Shown here one piece after another: positions 1-7,449 of a DNA stretch of 64,000 nt (positions are counted from its first letter, which is position 1; each line of letters opens with the position of its first letter). This DNA comes from an uncultured bacterium. GTDB lineage: Bacteria > Patescibacteriota > Saccharimonadia > Saccharimonadales > Saccharimonadaceae. The notes beneath the pieces are model-generated. The model saw only the letters and a program-made list of their open reading frames with translations. It did no database searches and was not told the origin of the DNA. The position numbers and the translations under genes are program-made. The stretch spans positions 56,822-120,821 of the forward strand of contig CALHPA010000002.1 in NCBI GenBank assembly GCA_938036155.1, read 5' to 3'.

Positions 1-60
1 AATGCTTTCTGATTCTTTCAATTTTGCGATAATCTGCTCTTGAGCATCATTTTTTGACAT
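1..60 (-). CDS. 5' end of an unidentified gene
   Basis: A minus-strand frame starts at the ATG complementary to 58-60 and runs off the left edge. Only about 20 residues are visible, beginning MSKNDAQEQIIAKLKES. This hydrophilic, probably helical segment is too short to assign. A promoter reading leftwards (TTGACA at 129-124, TAATAT at 106-101, 17 bp spacer) supports a real gene that diverges from rpsT. Confidence 0.55.
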   Translation of the reverse strand, partial: MSKNDAQEQIIAKLKESESI

Positions 61-100
61 TTATTGAATCCTATTGTTTATTTTTATAATTTATAGCTCT

Positions 101-175
101 ATATTAGCATAATCACAATGAAATGTCAACAGTTTATTTGAAATACTTGCTTTTTATTTCGAAATAATATATAAT
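101..175. promoter_or_regulatory. Divergent promoters for rpsT and the left-edge gene
   Basis: On the plus strand TTGCTT (147-152) and TATAAT (170-175) are 17 bp apart and read into rpsT. On the minus strand TTGACA (129-124) and TAATAT (106-101) are also 17 bp apart and read to the left. Confidence 0.7.
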
Positions 176-216
176 TGATGTTGAATTGTAAATAACAACC
201 TAAAAGAAGGAATTAA

Positions 217-471
217 ATGCCAATTATTAAATCTGCTGTAAAGCGAATGCGACAAACCGCAAAACGACGCGAACGCAACGTTGGAATTAAAAAAGATATC
301 AAAGGTGCAGTTAAAGCTTTTGTTGCTGAACCAAGCGCAAAAAGCCTTTCAAAAGCACAAAGCGAACTTGATAAAGCTGTTAAAAAAGGTCTTATCAAGA
401 AAAATACAGCTGCTCGCCGCAAAGCTTCTCTTGCCGCTGTTGCAAAAAAAGCTGGCGTAAAACTTGCTTAA
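217..471 (+). CDS. rpsT: 30S ribosomal protein S20
   Basis: This 84-residue basic protein is S20, which binds the 5' domain of 16S rRNA and helps early 30S assembly. The N-terminus (MPIIKSAVKRMRQTAKRRE) and the lysine/alanine-rich helical body are typical, and the length is normal. The start is fixed by an AGAAGG Shine-Dalgarno sequence about 8 nt upstream. The gene is a single unit: its own promoter lies at 147-175 and a hairpin terminator follows at 488-517. Nothing about it is unusual. Confidence 0.95.
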   Translation: MPIIKSAVKRMRQTAKRRERNVGIKKDIKGAVKAFVAEPSAKSLSKAQSELDKAVKKGLIKKNTAARRKASLAAVAKKAGVKLA

Positions 472-487
472 TTTGATACATTTTTCA

Positions 488-517
488 AAAATCGCTCAAA
501 ATTGGGCGGTTTTTTTA
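488..517 (+). terminator. rpsT terminator
   Basis: An AATCGCTC / GGGCGGTT hairpin (with G-U pairs) is followed by a T-run, 17 bp after the rpsT stop. Confidence 0.75.
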
Positions 518-535
518 TTTTTACTTTTTCGAAAC

Positions 536-564
536 TTGACAATTATACTTAAAAATTCTATAAT
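536..564 (+). promoter_or_regulatory. Consensus sigma-70 promoter for the gene at 617
   Basis: TTGACA (536-541) and TATAAT (559-564) are both perfect consensus with a 17 bp spacer. A leader of about 45 nt follows, with AGGAGG at 603-608. Confidence 0.85.
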
Positions 565-616
565 TTAAAAGACTTACTTTTTTGGTAAAAATAGCACCTT
601 TTAGGAGGACTCAGTT

Positions 617-1222
617 ATGATTATAACTAACGATTTTGTTTTTCATTTTAAATCTGAAGACACTCGGACGCTTTTCGAAAGCGTTTATGGTGAATATTGG
701 CAAGAAAAAGTGTTCGGAAAACAACATTTTTGCCTTAAAGACGACGCTTTTCTTTCAATTTATCCTGATGGATTAAAACCAAAAGGCATCCGAGAGTATT
801 TCAAAAGCTTTATGCTTGGTTTTATTTTTCTGGATGAAGTTGATCAAAATCGCAATAACACAATTGAAACTTCTTCAACAATGGTTGGACTAGTCACACA
901 AACCTGTCTTGCGATGAGTGAAATTATGGAACTTCCTCTGGAACTTTTCTTTGAAGATATTGATGAAACAGATTTAAACACTGCTCCGCTTAGCGATGAA
1001 GATGAGAATCCTGAAGAAATTGCTTTGGTAATTCACGATAATTGGGTTGAAACTGGCCTAGCCAATATGGATGATTTTATTCGAAATGGTTGGGTTTTTC
1101 CTGAAAAGTTTGATCCAACTTTGATTGGCGAAGAACCGATCGAGGAACAAAATGATTTTATCCTTAAACCAATAAGTCTTTTTCTTCATTCATTGAATCT
1201 TTTTGAAATTGAAGAATTTTAG
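617..1222 (+). CDS. Hypothetical acidic protein, 201 aa
   Basis: I do not recognise a family. The protein is acidic and soluble, with no signal peptide or membrane segment. It is rich in Phe, Asp and Glu, with a glutamate/aspartate cluster near residues 110-135 (DIDETDLNTAPLSDEDENPE) and hydrophobic patches on either side. The start is decided by AGGAGG 8 nt upstream, under a perfect consensus promoter, which suggests strong expression. It stands alone between rpsT and tsaD and ends at a shared bidirectional terminator. It is one of several small single-gene units in this window that carry strong translation signals. Confidence 0.75.
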   Translation: MIITNDFVFHFKSEDTRTLFESVYGEYWQEKVFGKQHFCLKDDAFLSIYPDGLKPKGIREYFKSFMLGFIFLDEVDQNRNNTIETSSTMVGLVTQTCLAMSEIMELPLELFFEDIDETDLNTAPLSDEDENPEEIALVIHDNWVETGLANMDDFIRNGWVFPEKFDPTLIGEEPIEEQNDFILKPISLFLHSLNLFEIEEF

Positions 1223-1233
1223 CCCTCCAAAAA

Positions 1234-1256
1234 ACCCGCAAATCGCGGGTTTTCTT
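1234..1256. terminator. Terminator between the 617 gene and tsaD
   Basis: An ACCCGC / GCGGGT hairpin with a T-run on the plus side and an A-rich flank on the other lies between two convergent genes. Confidence 0.8.
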
Positions 1257-1257
1257 T

Positions 1258-2346
1258 TTACCATTTCGAATCACTCATTGAAAGCGACGGTTTTACTTCA
1301 AGCTTGAGCGGATTTTGCGATTCGCTCAGTACAGCTTGAAAAGCACCCAAAGTCGCCACCATTGCGGCGTTATCGGTGCAAAGTTCTGGCGGAGTGAAAA
1401 TTACAGGGTTTGGCAGTTTTTTCGAAACTCTCTTAATTAATTCTTCTCTTAAAGCTGAATTCGCTGCTACACCGCCCGCAATCACAACAGTCGTTGGCGA
1501 AAAATCTTCAACCGCAAGCTCAAGCTTATCAACTAAAGTCTCAACGGCTATTTTTTGAAAACTTGCAGCGAAATCATTTTTCTGTTGTTCATTTAATTTT
1601 ACTGCCAACTCAAAAGATGGAAAATTAAAATCTACACCAACTTCTTTTTGAACCGCACGCAAAACTGCTGTTTTTAAACCAGAAAAACTAAAATCATACC
1701 TCCCTTTTAAGCGGGCCTTTGGCAATTTATATTTTAAAGGATCACCGTTCAATGCTGCTTTCGAAATTGCGGGGCCACCAGGATATGGTAGACCAAGGAT
1801 TTTCGCAACTTTATCAAAAGCTTCACCAACTGCGTCATCTTGAGTTTCTCCTAAAATTTGGTAATTTCCGTGCGATTTAAATAATACAATTTGTGAATGA
1901 CCGCCTGAAACCACTAATGCTAAAAATGGAAATTTTGGTGGCTCCTCGTTTAGAAAATTCGCATAAACATGAGCTTCAACATGATGAATCGGGTAAAACG
2001 GTTTATTAAAAATTCGTGCATACGTTCGCGCAGTTAACGTGCCAACCAACAACGAGCCCACCAAACCAGGTGCATAAGAAACGGCAATTCCGTCCAAATC
2101 TTTAAAGGAAATCCCTGCTTTCGAAAGTGCTTCTTGTACAACAGGGTTAGCATATTCAATATGTGAACGCGCCGCCACCTCTGGAATCACCCCACCAAAT
2201 TGTGCATGAATATCAATTTGTGAATGAACTACATTTGAAAGCAGTTTCAACTTTGGTGAGCTTTCACGCGAAATTTCACTCGCATTAAACTCCACCACGG
2301 CCGCCGCAGTTTCATCACAGGTGCTTTCAATTCCTAAGATTTTCAT
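1258..2346 (-). CDS. tsaD: tRNA N6-adenosine threonylcarbamoyltransferase TsaD
   Basis: TsaD transfers the threonylcarbamoyl group to A37 of ANN-decoding tRNAs (t6A), together with TsaB and TsaE, in the cytoplasm. The protein opens with MKILGIESTCDETAAAVV. It carries the metal-binding HHVEAH at about residues 121-126, SGGHSQI at 147-153, the DDAVGEAFDKVAK segment and a C-terminal IAGGVAANS, so it is full length at 362 aa. A longer frame opens at a TTG at 2382, but that TTG is the -35 box (TTGACC, then 17 bp, then TAAAAT at 2359-2354). The ATG at 2346 lies 7 nt after the -10 box, so the mRNA is probably leaderless. Confidence 0.95.
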   Translation of the reverse strand: MKILGIESTCDETAAAVVEFNASEISRESSPKLKLLSNVVHSQIDIHAQFGGVIPEVAARSHIEYANPVVQEALSKAGISFKDLDGIAVSYAPGLVGSLLVGTLTARTYARIFNKPFYPIHHVEAHVYANFLNEEPPKFPFLALVVSGGHSQIVLFKSHGNYQILGETQDDAVGEAFDKVAKILGLPYPGGPAISKAALNGDPLKYKLPKARLKGRYDFSFSGLKTAVLRAVQKEVGVDFNFPSFELAVKLNEQQKNDFAASFQKIAVETLVDKLELAVEDFSPTTVVIAGGVAANSALREELIKRVSKKLPNPVIFTPPELCTDNAAMVATLGAFQAVLSESQNPLKLEVKPSLSMSDSKW

Positions 2347-2423
2347 AACTACTATTTTACTACTTTTTATAAGTTTGGTCAATTTTCGAAAATCTCTATT
2401 GACTTTTTCATTTTCAAAAAAAT

Positions 2424-2450
2424 AAAATTCGCCCGATTTGAGCGAATTTT
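2424..2450 (-). terminator. Terminator of the FemAB-like gene
   Basis: An AAATTCGC / GCGAATTT hairpin read on the minus strand, with a T-rich tail, starts about 15 bp after the stop codon at 2466. Confidence 0.75.
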
Positions 2451-2465
2451 TATATTCTCACTTCC

Positions 2466-3569
2466 CTATTTTTTGAATTTTCGCACGATTTTTTTAGCAG
2501 TTGGCAAAAATGAATTCCAGATAAAGTATGTTTTCGAAATTGGAAAATCTAGTGTGCCGACCAATAAATCTTCATGGTTTGCAAAACCAGCTTTAAATTT
2601 TGAAATTCCATCATTTAAAAGCCCATTAAAATCATATCGCTTAACTCCGCGATTTTTCATTTCGATTATCGCAATCCACTTCAAAATATAATTCGCTCGC
2701 GCTTTTTGCCCCGCCTCAGTCACTCCACCATAAAGTTCAAATGCTACATCATCACTTTGAGCAAACCACAAAAATGCCACCATTTCTTGATTTTTAAGCT
2801 TTTCCACCAAGCGTTCTTCGGCAGCTTTATATTCTTCAGAAGTATTAGTGTTCTTACCTTTTTCAATAAAAGCTCCAAAAATTGGTGAATTTTCGCCCAT
2901 TTTTTTATAAAGTTCGTGATAATAATCTTTCGAATGGATCGCAAACCCTGCCCTTTTGGCAGTTTCTGTGTAAATTTGCAACGCACGATCAATTTCTTCT
3001 TTCGAAAACAGTTGCCGAACTCGCACTTCTCCACCACTTTTTCGAATATATTGTCGCGTTTTTTTACTCATTTTGGCGAGTAATTCATCTTCATTTTGAG
3101 TTAAATCAAGGATTAAAGTTCGTGGAATTAAAATTGTGTTTTTTGAGCTTTTCCAGCCATTAAGCAAATCAAAATCACCATTATTCCAATCTGGCTCCAT
3201 CGTTAAACAAACTGGTTTTGGCTTGATATTTTTCGAAACCCAAAGTGCTATTTCACGCGAAATACGAGCTCGCTCGATTGGCTTTTTCGAAAGTACCAAA
3301 GCACCGCGCGGAATATAAGCAAAATTACGAAGCGGAAAAGGGAGCTTTCGAACCAGAATTTGTGCCGCTGCTACAATATCTGAGTGGTCATTTTTTTTGC
3401 GATCAATGTATTTTTCTTCACCATTTTTCAAAAAAACTCGCACAACTTGCCAATTTGGTGATTGTGATTTTAACTCACCCCAGCCCCAAAGTTGCAAAGG
3501 GTGGCCGCCGTGCTCGTTAATAAAATCATTCCATTCTTTTTTATCAGTAATTTCGATAATCTTTAGCAT
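2466..3569 (-). CDS. FemAB/FemX-like peptidoglycan aminoacyltransferase
   Basis: The 367-residue protein matches the FemAB family (double GNAT fold), which adds amino acids from aminoacyl-tRNA to the interpeptide bridge of lipid II. Family-like segments are the N-terminal HPLQLWGWGELK, the central ILDLTQNEDELLAKMSKKTR, and the C-terminal ANYILKWIAIIEMKNRG and YDFNGL region. The amino acid added cannot be read from sequence. The ATG at 3569 is chosen because TATAAT (3581-3576) lies 6 nt upstream, giving a leaderless start; an earlier in-frame ATG would lie upstream of that promoter. It diverges from valS. Confidence 0.88.
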   Translation of the reverse strand: MLKIIEITDKKEWNDFINEHGGHPLQLWGWGELKSQSPNWQVVRVFLKNGEEKYIDRKKNDHSDIVAAAQILVRKLPFPLRNFAYIPRGALVLSKKPIERARISREIALWVSKNIKPKPVCLTMEPDWNNGDFDLLNGWKSSKNTILIPRTLILDLTQNEDELLAKMSKKTRQYIRKSGGEVRVRQLFSKEEIDRALQIYTETAKRAGFAIHSKDYYHELYKKMGENSPIFGAFIEKGKNTNTSEEYKAAEERLVEKLKNQEMVAFLWFAQSDDVAFELYGGVTEAGQKARANYILKWIAIIEMKNRGVKRYDFNGLLNDGISKFKAGFANHEDLLVGTLDFPISKTYFIWNSFLPTAKKIVRKFKK

Positions 3570-3593
3570 ATTTATATTATACACCGAATGTGG

Positions 3594-3643
3594 TATAATT
3601 GTAAATGTAGAATTTCGCACAGTTTAACTTTCGTGTGAAATGT
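3594..3643 (+). promoter_or_regulatory. valS promoter and leader hairpin
   Basis: An extended -10 element, TGGTATAAT (TATAAT at 3594-3599), lies about 75 bp before valS. The leader holds a TTCGCAC / GTGTGAA hairpin at about 3613-3643. No T-box consensus is visible. Confidence 0.5.
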
Positions 3644-3673
3644 TGTTGAATAAATGCGATTTTAAAGGGAAAT

Positions 3674-6232
3674 ATGAAAATTACAAAGACTTACGAACCG
3701 AACAATTACGAACCTGAAATTTATAATTTGTGGGAGCTATCTGGTGCTTTCGAAAGCAGTGGAGTTGGCCCAAAATATTCAATCGTAATGCCGCCACCAA
3801 ATGCAAATGGAAATCTTCATATCGGCCATGGACTAATGGCTGCGGTTGAAGATATTTTAGTGCGTTATCACAAAATGAAGGGCTATGACGCAATTTATTT
3901 GCCCGGTGCCGACCACGCAGGCTTCGAAACTTGGGTTGTTTATGAGCGCCTTTTAAATGCTGAAGGGAAGAGTCGTTTAGATTATTCTCGTGATGAACTT
4001 TATAAAAATGTTTGGGATTTCGTAGCAAGCCAACGCGGAAATATGGAACTTCAACTGCGTGCTTTGGGAGCCGGTGCGAGCTGGAAAAATCTCACTTTTA
4101 CATTAGATGAAAAAGTAGTTAATCGCGTTTATAAAACTTTTGAAAAAATGTGGAATGATGGCTTGATTTACAGAGGTGAGCGCATTGTTAATTATTCAAC
4201 AAAATATCAAACTTCTTATGCTGATATTGAGGTAGATTATAAAGAAGAGAAGGGGAAACTCTGGACGATTGCATATCCAGTTCTTGATGAATTTGGTGGA
4301 GTAAGCGAATATATGCTGGTTTCAACAACTCGCCCTGAAACAATGCTCGGCGACACAGCTCTTGCGGTTAATCCAAAAGATGAAAGATATGAAAATCTGA
4401 TTGGCAAAAAAGTCCGCATACCTTTAATAAATCGTGAAATCAAAATTATCGCTGATGAATATGCCGACCCACAATTTGGAACTGGCGTTGTTAAAATTAC
4501 ACCATTCCACGATCCAAATGATTTTGAAGTTGGTAATCGCCATAACTTGCCAAAAATCCAAGTAATTGGGTTTGATGGAAAAATGACCGAAAATGCAGGT
4601 AAATATGCTGGCTTAGAAGTGTTAGAGGCGCGTAAGAAGATTCTTGAGGATCTTCGAAAAATCAATGCATTGTTTAAAGAAGAAGATATCACTCACGTTG
4701 TTGGATATGATTATAAATCTGGAGAACCAATTCAGCCGCTTGTGAAAGAGCAGTGGTTTATTTCAACTAAACCTTTAGCTAAAAAAGCTCTTGAAGCTCT
4801 TGAGAATAATGAAATTAAATTTACGCCAGAAAATAAGAAAAATGTTTTAGCGGAATACTTGAAAAATATTCGCGACTGGAACATTTCACGTCAAATCCCT
4901 TGGGGAATTCCGATTCCAGCTTTTCAAAATATTGAAGATCCAACTGATTGGATTTTTGATGAGCGCGTTCATGAATCGCAAATTGAAGTGAACGGCAAGA
5001 CATATAAGCGCGATGAGGATACGCTCGATACTTGGTTCTCGAGCGGTCAATGGCCGTTCATTACAACCGATTTTTTGGAAGGTGGTGAGCTTTCGAAATT
5101 CTATCCAAATAGTGTAATGGAAACTGGTCACGATTTGATTTTTCCTTGGATTTCACGAATGATTATGCTAGGAATTTACTGCACAGGGCAAATTCCATTC
5201 CGCGAGGTTTATTTGCACGGAATGGTTCTTGATGAGCATGGCCAAAAAATGAGCAAATCAAAGGGAAATGTGATTAACCCAATGGACGTAATTGCTGAAT
5301 ATGGCTCCGATGCTTTTCGCCTTGGAATTATCGCTTCGCGTTCGGCAGGGCAGAATCAGGCATTTTCGAAAAATAAAGTCATCGCTGGTCGAAATTTCTG
5401 TAATAAATTATGGAATATTTCGCGATTTATTTCTGAAAAAATTGGCGAAATTAAGAGCACAAAACAGCCTGAAGCTTTCACACCAGCGGACCACTGGATT
5501 GTGCGAGAACTTGATAAAGCAATTGCTGAAATTGAAAGCCATATGCAAAATTACCGTTTTGCGGAGGCCTCGGAAACGGTTTATCACACAATTTGGAGCA
5601 CCGTTGCCGATTGGTATATTGAAGCTTCAAAAACACAAGACAACCCTGAACTTCTTGCCTGGGTTCTTGAAACTTGTCTTAAAATTGCGCATCCTTTCGC
5701 ACCATTTGTGACTGAAACCATCTGGCAAACTCTGCCTTGGACTGAGGGAATTTTAGCGAACGAAAAATTAGCCGAATCTTTGAAATTTAACGAATTCGAA
5801 GCACTTCAATTTGAACGAATACAAGATTTAGTTGGTGAAATTCGCCTGATTACAGCTGAACTACCCGGCAAAAAACGCTATAATTTAGTTTTTGAGAAAG
5901 ATGAACTAATTGCAAAAAATGCCGAAACAATTCGCCACCTTTCGCGCGTGCCAGAAATTATTCAAACAGATGCGCCACATGGATTTAGCCTTGCCGCTAG
6001 CGGTTTAGGCGCTTATCTCGATGTGCCAACCAATATTTTGGCTGAATATAAAACCGAGCTCGCCGAACGAATCGATAAAATTTCGAACGAAATTAACCTG
6101 CTCGAGAAACGACTTTCGAACGAAAACTATATTTCGAAAGCACCAGCACATTTGGTTGAAGAAACTCGCGAAGAATTTGCAAACAGAAAAGCCGAGCTTG
6201 AAAAAGTTAAAAAAGCGTTTGAGATTTTATAA
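3674..6232 (+). CDS. valS: Valyl-tRNA synthetase
   Basis: ValRS charges tRNA-Val and edits mischarged threonine. The class I motifs are present: PPPNANGNLHIGHG with HIGH near residues 49-52, and KMSKS near 525-529. The editing domain between them contains STTRPETMLGDTA. A DWNISRQIPWG segment and a C-terminal coiled-coil arm (about 790-852) are typical of ValRS. Its 852 residues are near normal for the shorter bacterial forms. The start has AAGGGA just upstream. It is monocistronic, with a GC-rich terminator right after the stop. Confidence 0.97.
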   Translation: MKITKTYEPNNYEPEIYNLWELSGAFESSGVGPKYSIVMPPPNANGNLHIGHGLMAAVEDILVRYHKMKGYDAIYLPGADHAGFETWVVYERLLNAEGKSRLDYSRDELYKNVWDFVASQRGNMELQLRALGAGASWKNLTFTLDEKVVNRVYKTFEKMWNDGLIYRGERIVNYSTKYQTSYADIEVDYKEEKGKLWTIAYPVLDEFGGVSEYMLVSTTRPETMLGDTALAVNPKDERYENLIGKKVRIPLINREIKIIADEYADPQFGTGVVKITPFHDPNDFEVGNRHNLPKIQVIGFDGKMTENAGKYAGLEVLEARKKILEDLRKINALFKEEDITHVVGYDYKSGEPIQPLVKEQWFISTKPLAKKALEALENNEIKFTPENKKNVLAEYLKNIRDWNISRQIPWGIPIPAFQNIEDPTDWIFDERVHESQIEVNGKTYKRDEDTLDTWFSSGQWPFITTDFLEGGELSKFYPNSVMETGHDLIFPWISRMIMLGIYCTGQIPFREVYLHGMVLDEHGQKMSKSKGNVINPMDVIAEYGSDAFRLGIIASRSAGQNQAFSKNKVIAGRNFCNKLWNISRFISEKIGEIKSTKQPEAFTPADHWIVRELDKAIAEIESHMQNYRFAEASETVYHTIWSTVADWYIEASKTQDNPELLAWVLETCLKIAHPFAPFVTETIWQTLPWTEGILANEKLAESLKFNEFEALQFERIQDLVGEIRLITAELPGKKRYNLVFEKDELIAKNAETIRHLSRVPEIIQTDAPHGFSLAASGLGAYLDVPTNILAEYKTELAERIDKISNEINLLEKRLSNENYISKAPAHLVEETREEFANRKAELEKVKKAFEIL

Positions 6233-6240
6233 AAGCATCA

Positions 6241-6262
6241 CCGCCAGAAAAGGGCGGTTTTT
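6241..6262 (+). terminator. valS terminator
   Basis: A CCGCC / GGCGG stem and T-run follow 8 bp after the stop. Confidence 0.85.
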
Positions 6263-6264
6263 GC

Positions 6265-6331
6265 TTGACTTTTTATTGTATTTATGGTAGAATATGTTCA
6301 TAATTCGCATGTTTTAAATATTATAAGGAGG
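6265..6331 (+). promoter_or_regulatory. Promoter and displaced ribosome binding site before the 6381 gene
   Basis: TTGACT (6265-6270), a 17 bp spacer and TAGAAT (6288-6293) form a promoter. A strong AGGAGG sits at 6326-6331 but no ATG, GTG or TTG in the downstream frame is near it. The first ATG is 50 nt away. Confidence 0.7.
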
Positions 6332-6380
6332 AAAAAATAATTACTGGCGCAAAAAACTTTCTAGCGACGGTAATATTAAA

Positions 6381-6896
6381 ATGTGCGATACTTGGAAAGA
6401 GAACCTTAAAAAAATGACAGAATTTAAGAGTGAAATTAAGATCCCTAACACAAAAGCTTGGCTAGAAGAAATCAATTTCGAAAAAATTAAAACAAGGGAG
6501 AAAAAAATTATTCAAAGAGCAGGAGATAAGCTCTTTGAGATTTTGAACAAAATAGGATACAAAGGCCAAATTTCATGCCATGACAGTATAAGGTTTAGCC
6601 AATTTGAATTATCTTATTTCACATCCGAAGATGGAATAATTGATGTAACTATCTATTTAAGCCAGCGGACGGCATGGGCAGCTGTTAAGCTTGATGATAG
6701 ACAGTGGGAGAAATACTTTAACTTACTCCCACATGAAGTCTTCCACTATGATGATTTCATGGAAGAAGAACACTATCCAATAGTTCGTCAACTAACCGAA
6801 GTCGACGAATTACAAAGACTAGAAGACTGGGTAGAAAACGACCTAGAAGACTGGGTTATTAAAAAGTATATTTTGGAATTCAAGAAGAACTGGTAA
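6381..6896 (+). CDS. Hypothetical protein, 171 aa
   Basis: The function is unknown. The protein is soluble and charged, rich in Trp, Glu and Asp, with a central strand-rich stretch (SYFTSEDGIIDVTIYLSQ) and an acidic helical C-terminus. The start is uncertain. ATG 6381 and an internal ATG at 6414 (residue 12) are both possible, and neither has a good Shine-Dalgarno sequence. In another frame an ATT at 6340, well placed after AGGAGG, opens a 25-codon reading frame whose TGA overlaps ATG 6414 as ATGA. Five of seven arginines are AGA/AGG, unlike the CGN-rich neighbours, which hints at a recent arrival. Confidence 0.65.
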   Translation: MCDTWKENLKKMTEFKSEIKIPNTKAWLEEINFEKIKTREKKIIQRAGDKLFEILNKIGYKGQISCHDSIRFSQFELSYFTSEDGIIDVTIYLSQRTAWAAVKLDDRQWEKYFNLLPHEVFHYDDFMEEEHYPIVRQLTEVDELQRLEDWVENDLEDWVIKKYILEFKKNW

Positions 6897-6904
6897 GTTC
6901 CCTA

Positions 6905-6928
6905 ACCCCGACTTAGTGCGGGGCTTTT
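6905..6928 (+). terminator. Terminator of the 6381 gene
   Basis: A CCCCG / CGGGG hairpin with a T-run follows about 10 bp after the stop. Confidence 0.85.
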
Positions 6929-6973
6929 TAACATTTACATTACAAATAATTGTAATTAAAATATAATATACTC

Positions 6974-7002
6974 TTGACTAAAATCTTAAAAAATGATAAA
7001 AT
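6974..7002 (+). promoter_or_regulatory. rpsO promoter
   Basis: TTGACT (6974-6979), a 17 bp spacer and TAAAAT (6997-7002) end 7 nt before the rpsO ATG. Transcription would begin at or just before the start codon. Confidence 0.75.
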
Positions 7003-7009
7003 TTTAAAG

Positions 7010-7276
7010 ATGATTACTAAAGAGAATAAAGAGAAGGCAATCGCTTTGACTCAGGTTTCAAAGAATGACGTTGGTTCGCCACAGGCACAAGTGTCAATCT
7101 TGACGGCTCGTATCAAAGAAGTGACGGAACACCTTAAATCAAACAAGCACGACTTCATGGCTCGACGCGGTTTGATGCAAATGGTTGGTCGCCGTAAAAA
7201 ACTTCTAAAATATCTTGAACGAAAAGATTTTGAAGCCTACAAAGCTGTTGTTTCTAAACTAGGTTTGCGAAAATAA
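7010..7276 (+). CDS. rpsO: 30S ribosomal protein S15
   Basis: S15 binds the central domain of 16S rRNA. The 88-residue protein from ATG 7010 (MITKENKEKAIALTQ) has the family core: GSPQAQVSILTARI, then LKSNKHDFMARRGLM and GRRKKLLKYL. A longer frame from the TTG at 6974 would add 12 residues absent from the family, and that TTG is the -35 box. The ATG lies 7 nt after the -10 box and has no Shine-Dalgarno sequence, so the message is probably leaderless. pnp follows, as in many bacteria, but after a terminator. Confidence 0.95.
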   Translation: MITKENKEKAIALTQVSKNDVGSPQAQVSILTARIKEVTEHLKSNKHDFMARRGLMQMVGRRKKLLKYLERKDFEAYKAVVSKLGLRK

Positions 7277-7289
7277 TTTCAAAACCGTA

Positions 7290-7320
7290 AAATCGCCACG
7301 CTTAAATGCTTGGCGGTTTT
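7290..7320 (+). terminator. rpsO terminator
   Basis: An AATCGCCA / TGGCGGTT hairpin followed by a T-rich tract ends rpsO before pnp. Confidence 0.85.
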
Positions 7321-7449
7321 ATTTTTTGCTAAATTCACTGAAAAATGTTATAATGAAATAGTAAAATTAACGCTGAATGTGTGGTAGAAATTATTTTCGA
7401 AAGATTTTCGAAGAAGATTCCTGCAACTCATTTGGCAGAAGGAGAAAAT

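Noticed and set aside
1258..2382. Longer tsaD from a TTG at 2382
   Set aside because: The TTG is part of the -35 box, and the added 12 residues do not belong to the family. ATG 2346 is preferred.
3600..3673. T-box leader for valS
   Set aside because: The leader is only about 70 nt and lacks the T-box consensus and a specifier loop.
6974..7276. Longer rpsO from a TTG at 6974
   Set aside because: That TTG is the -35 box TTGACT. The family start is MITKENKEKA at 7010.
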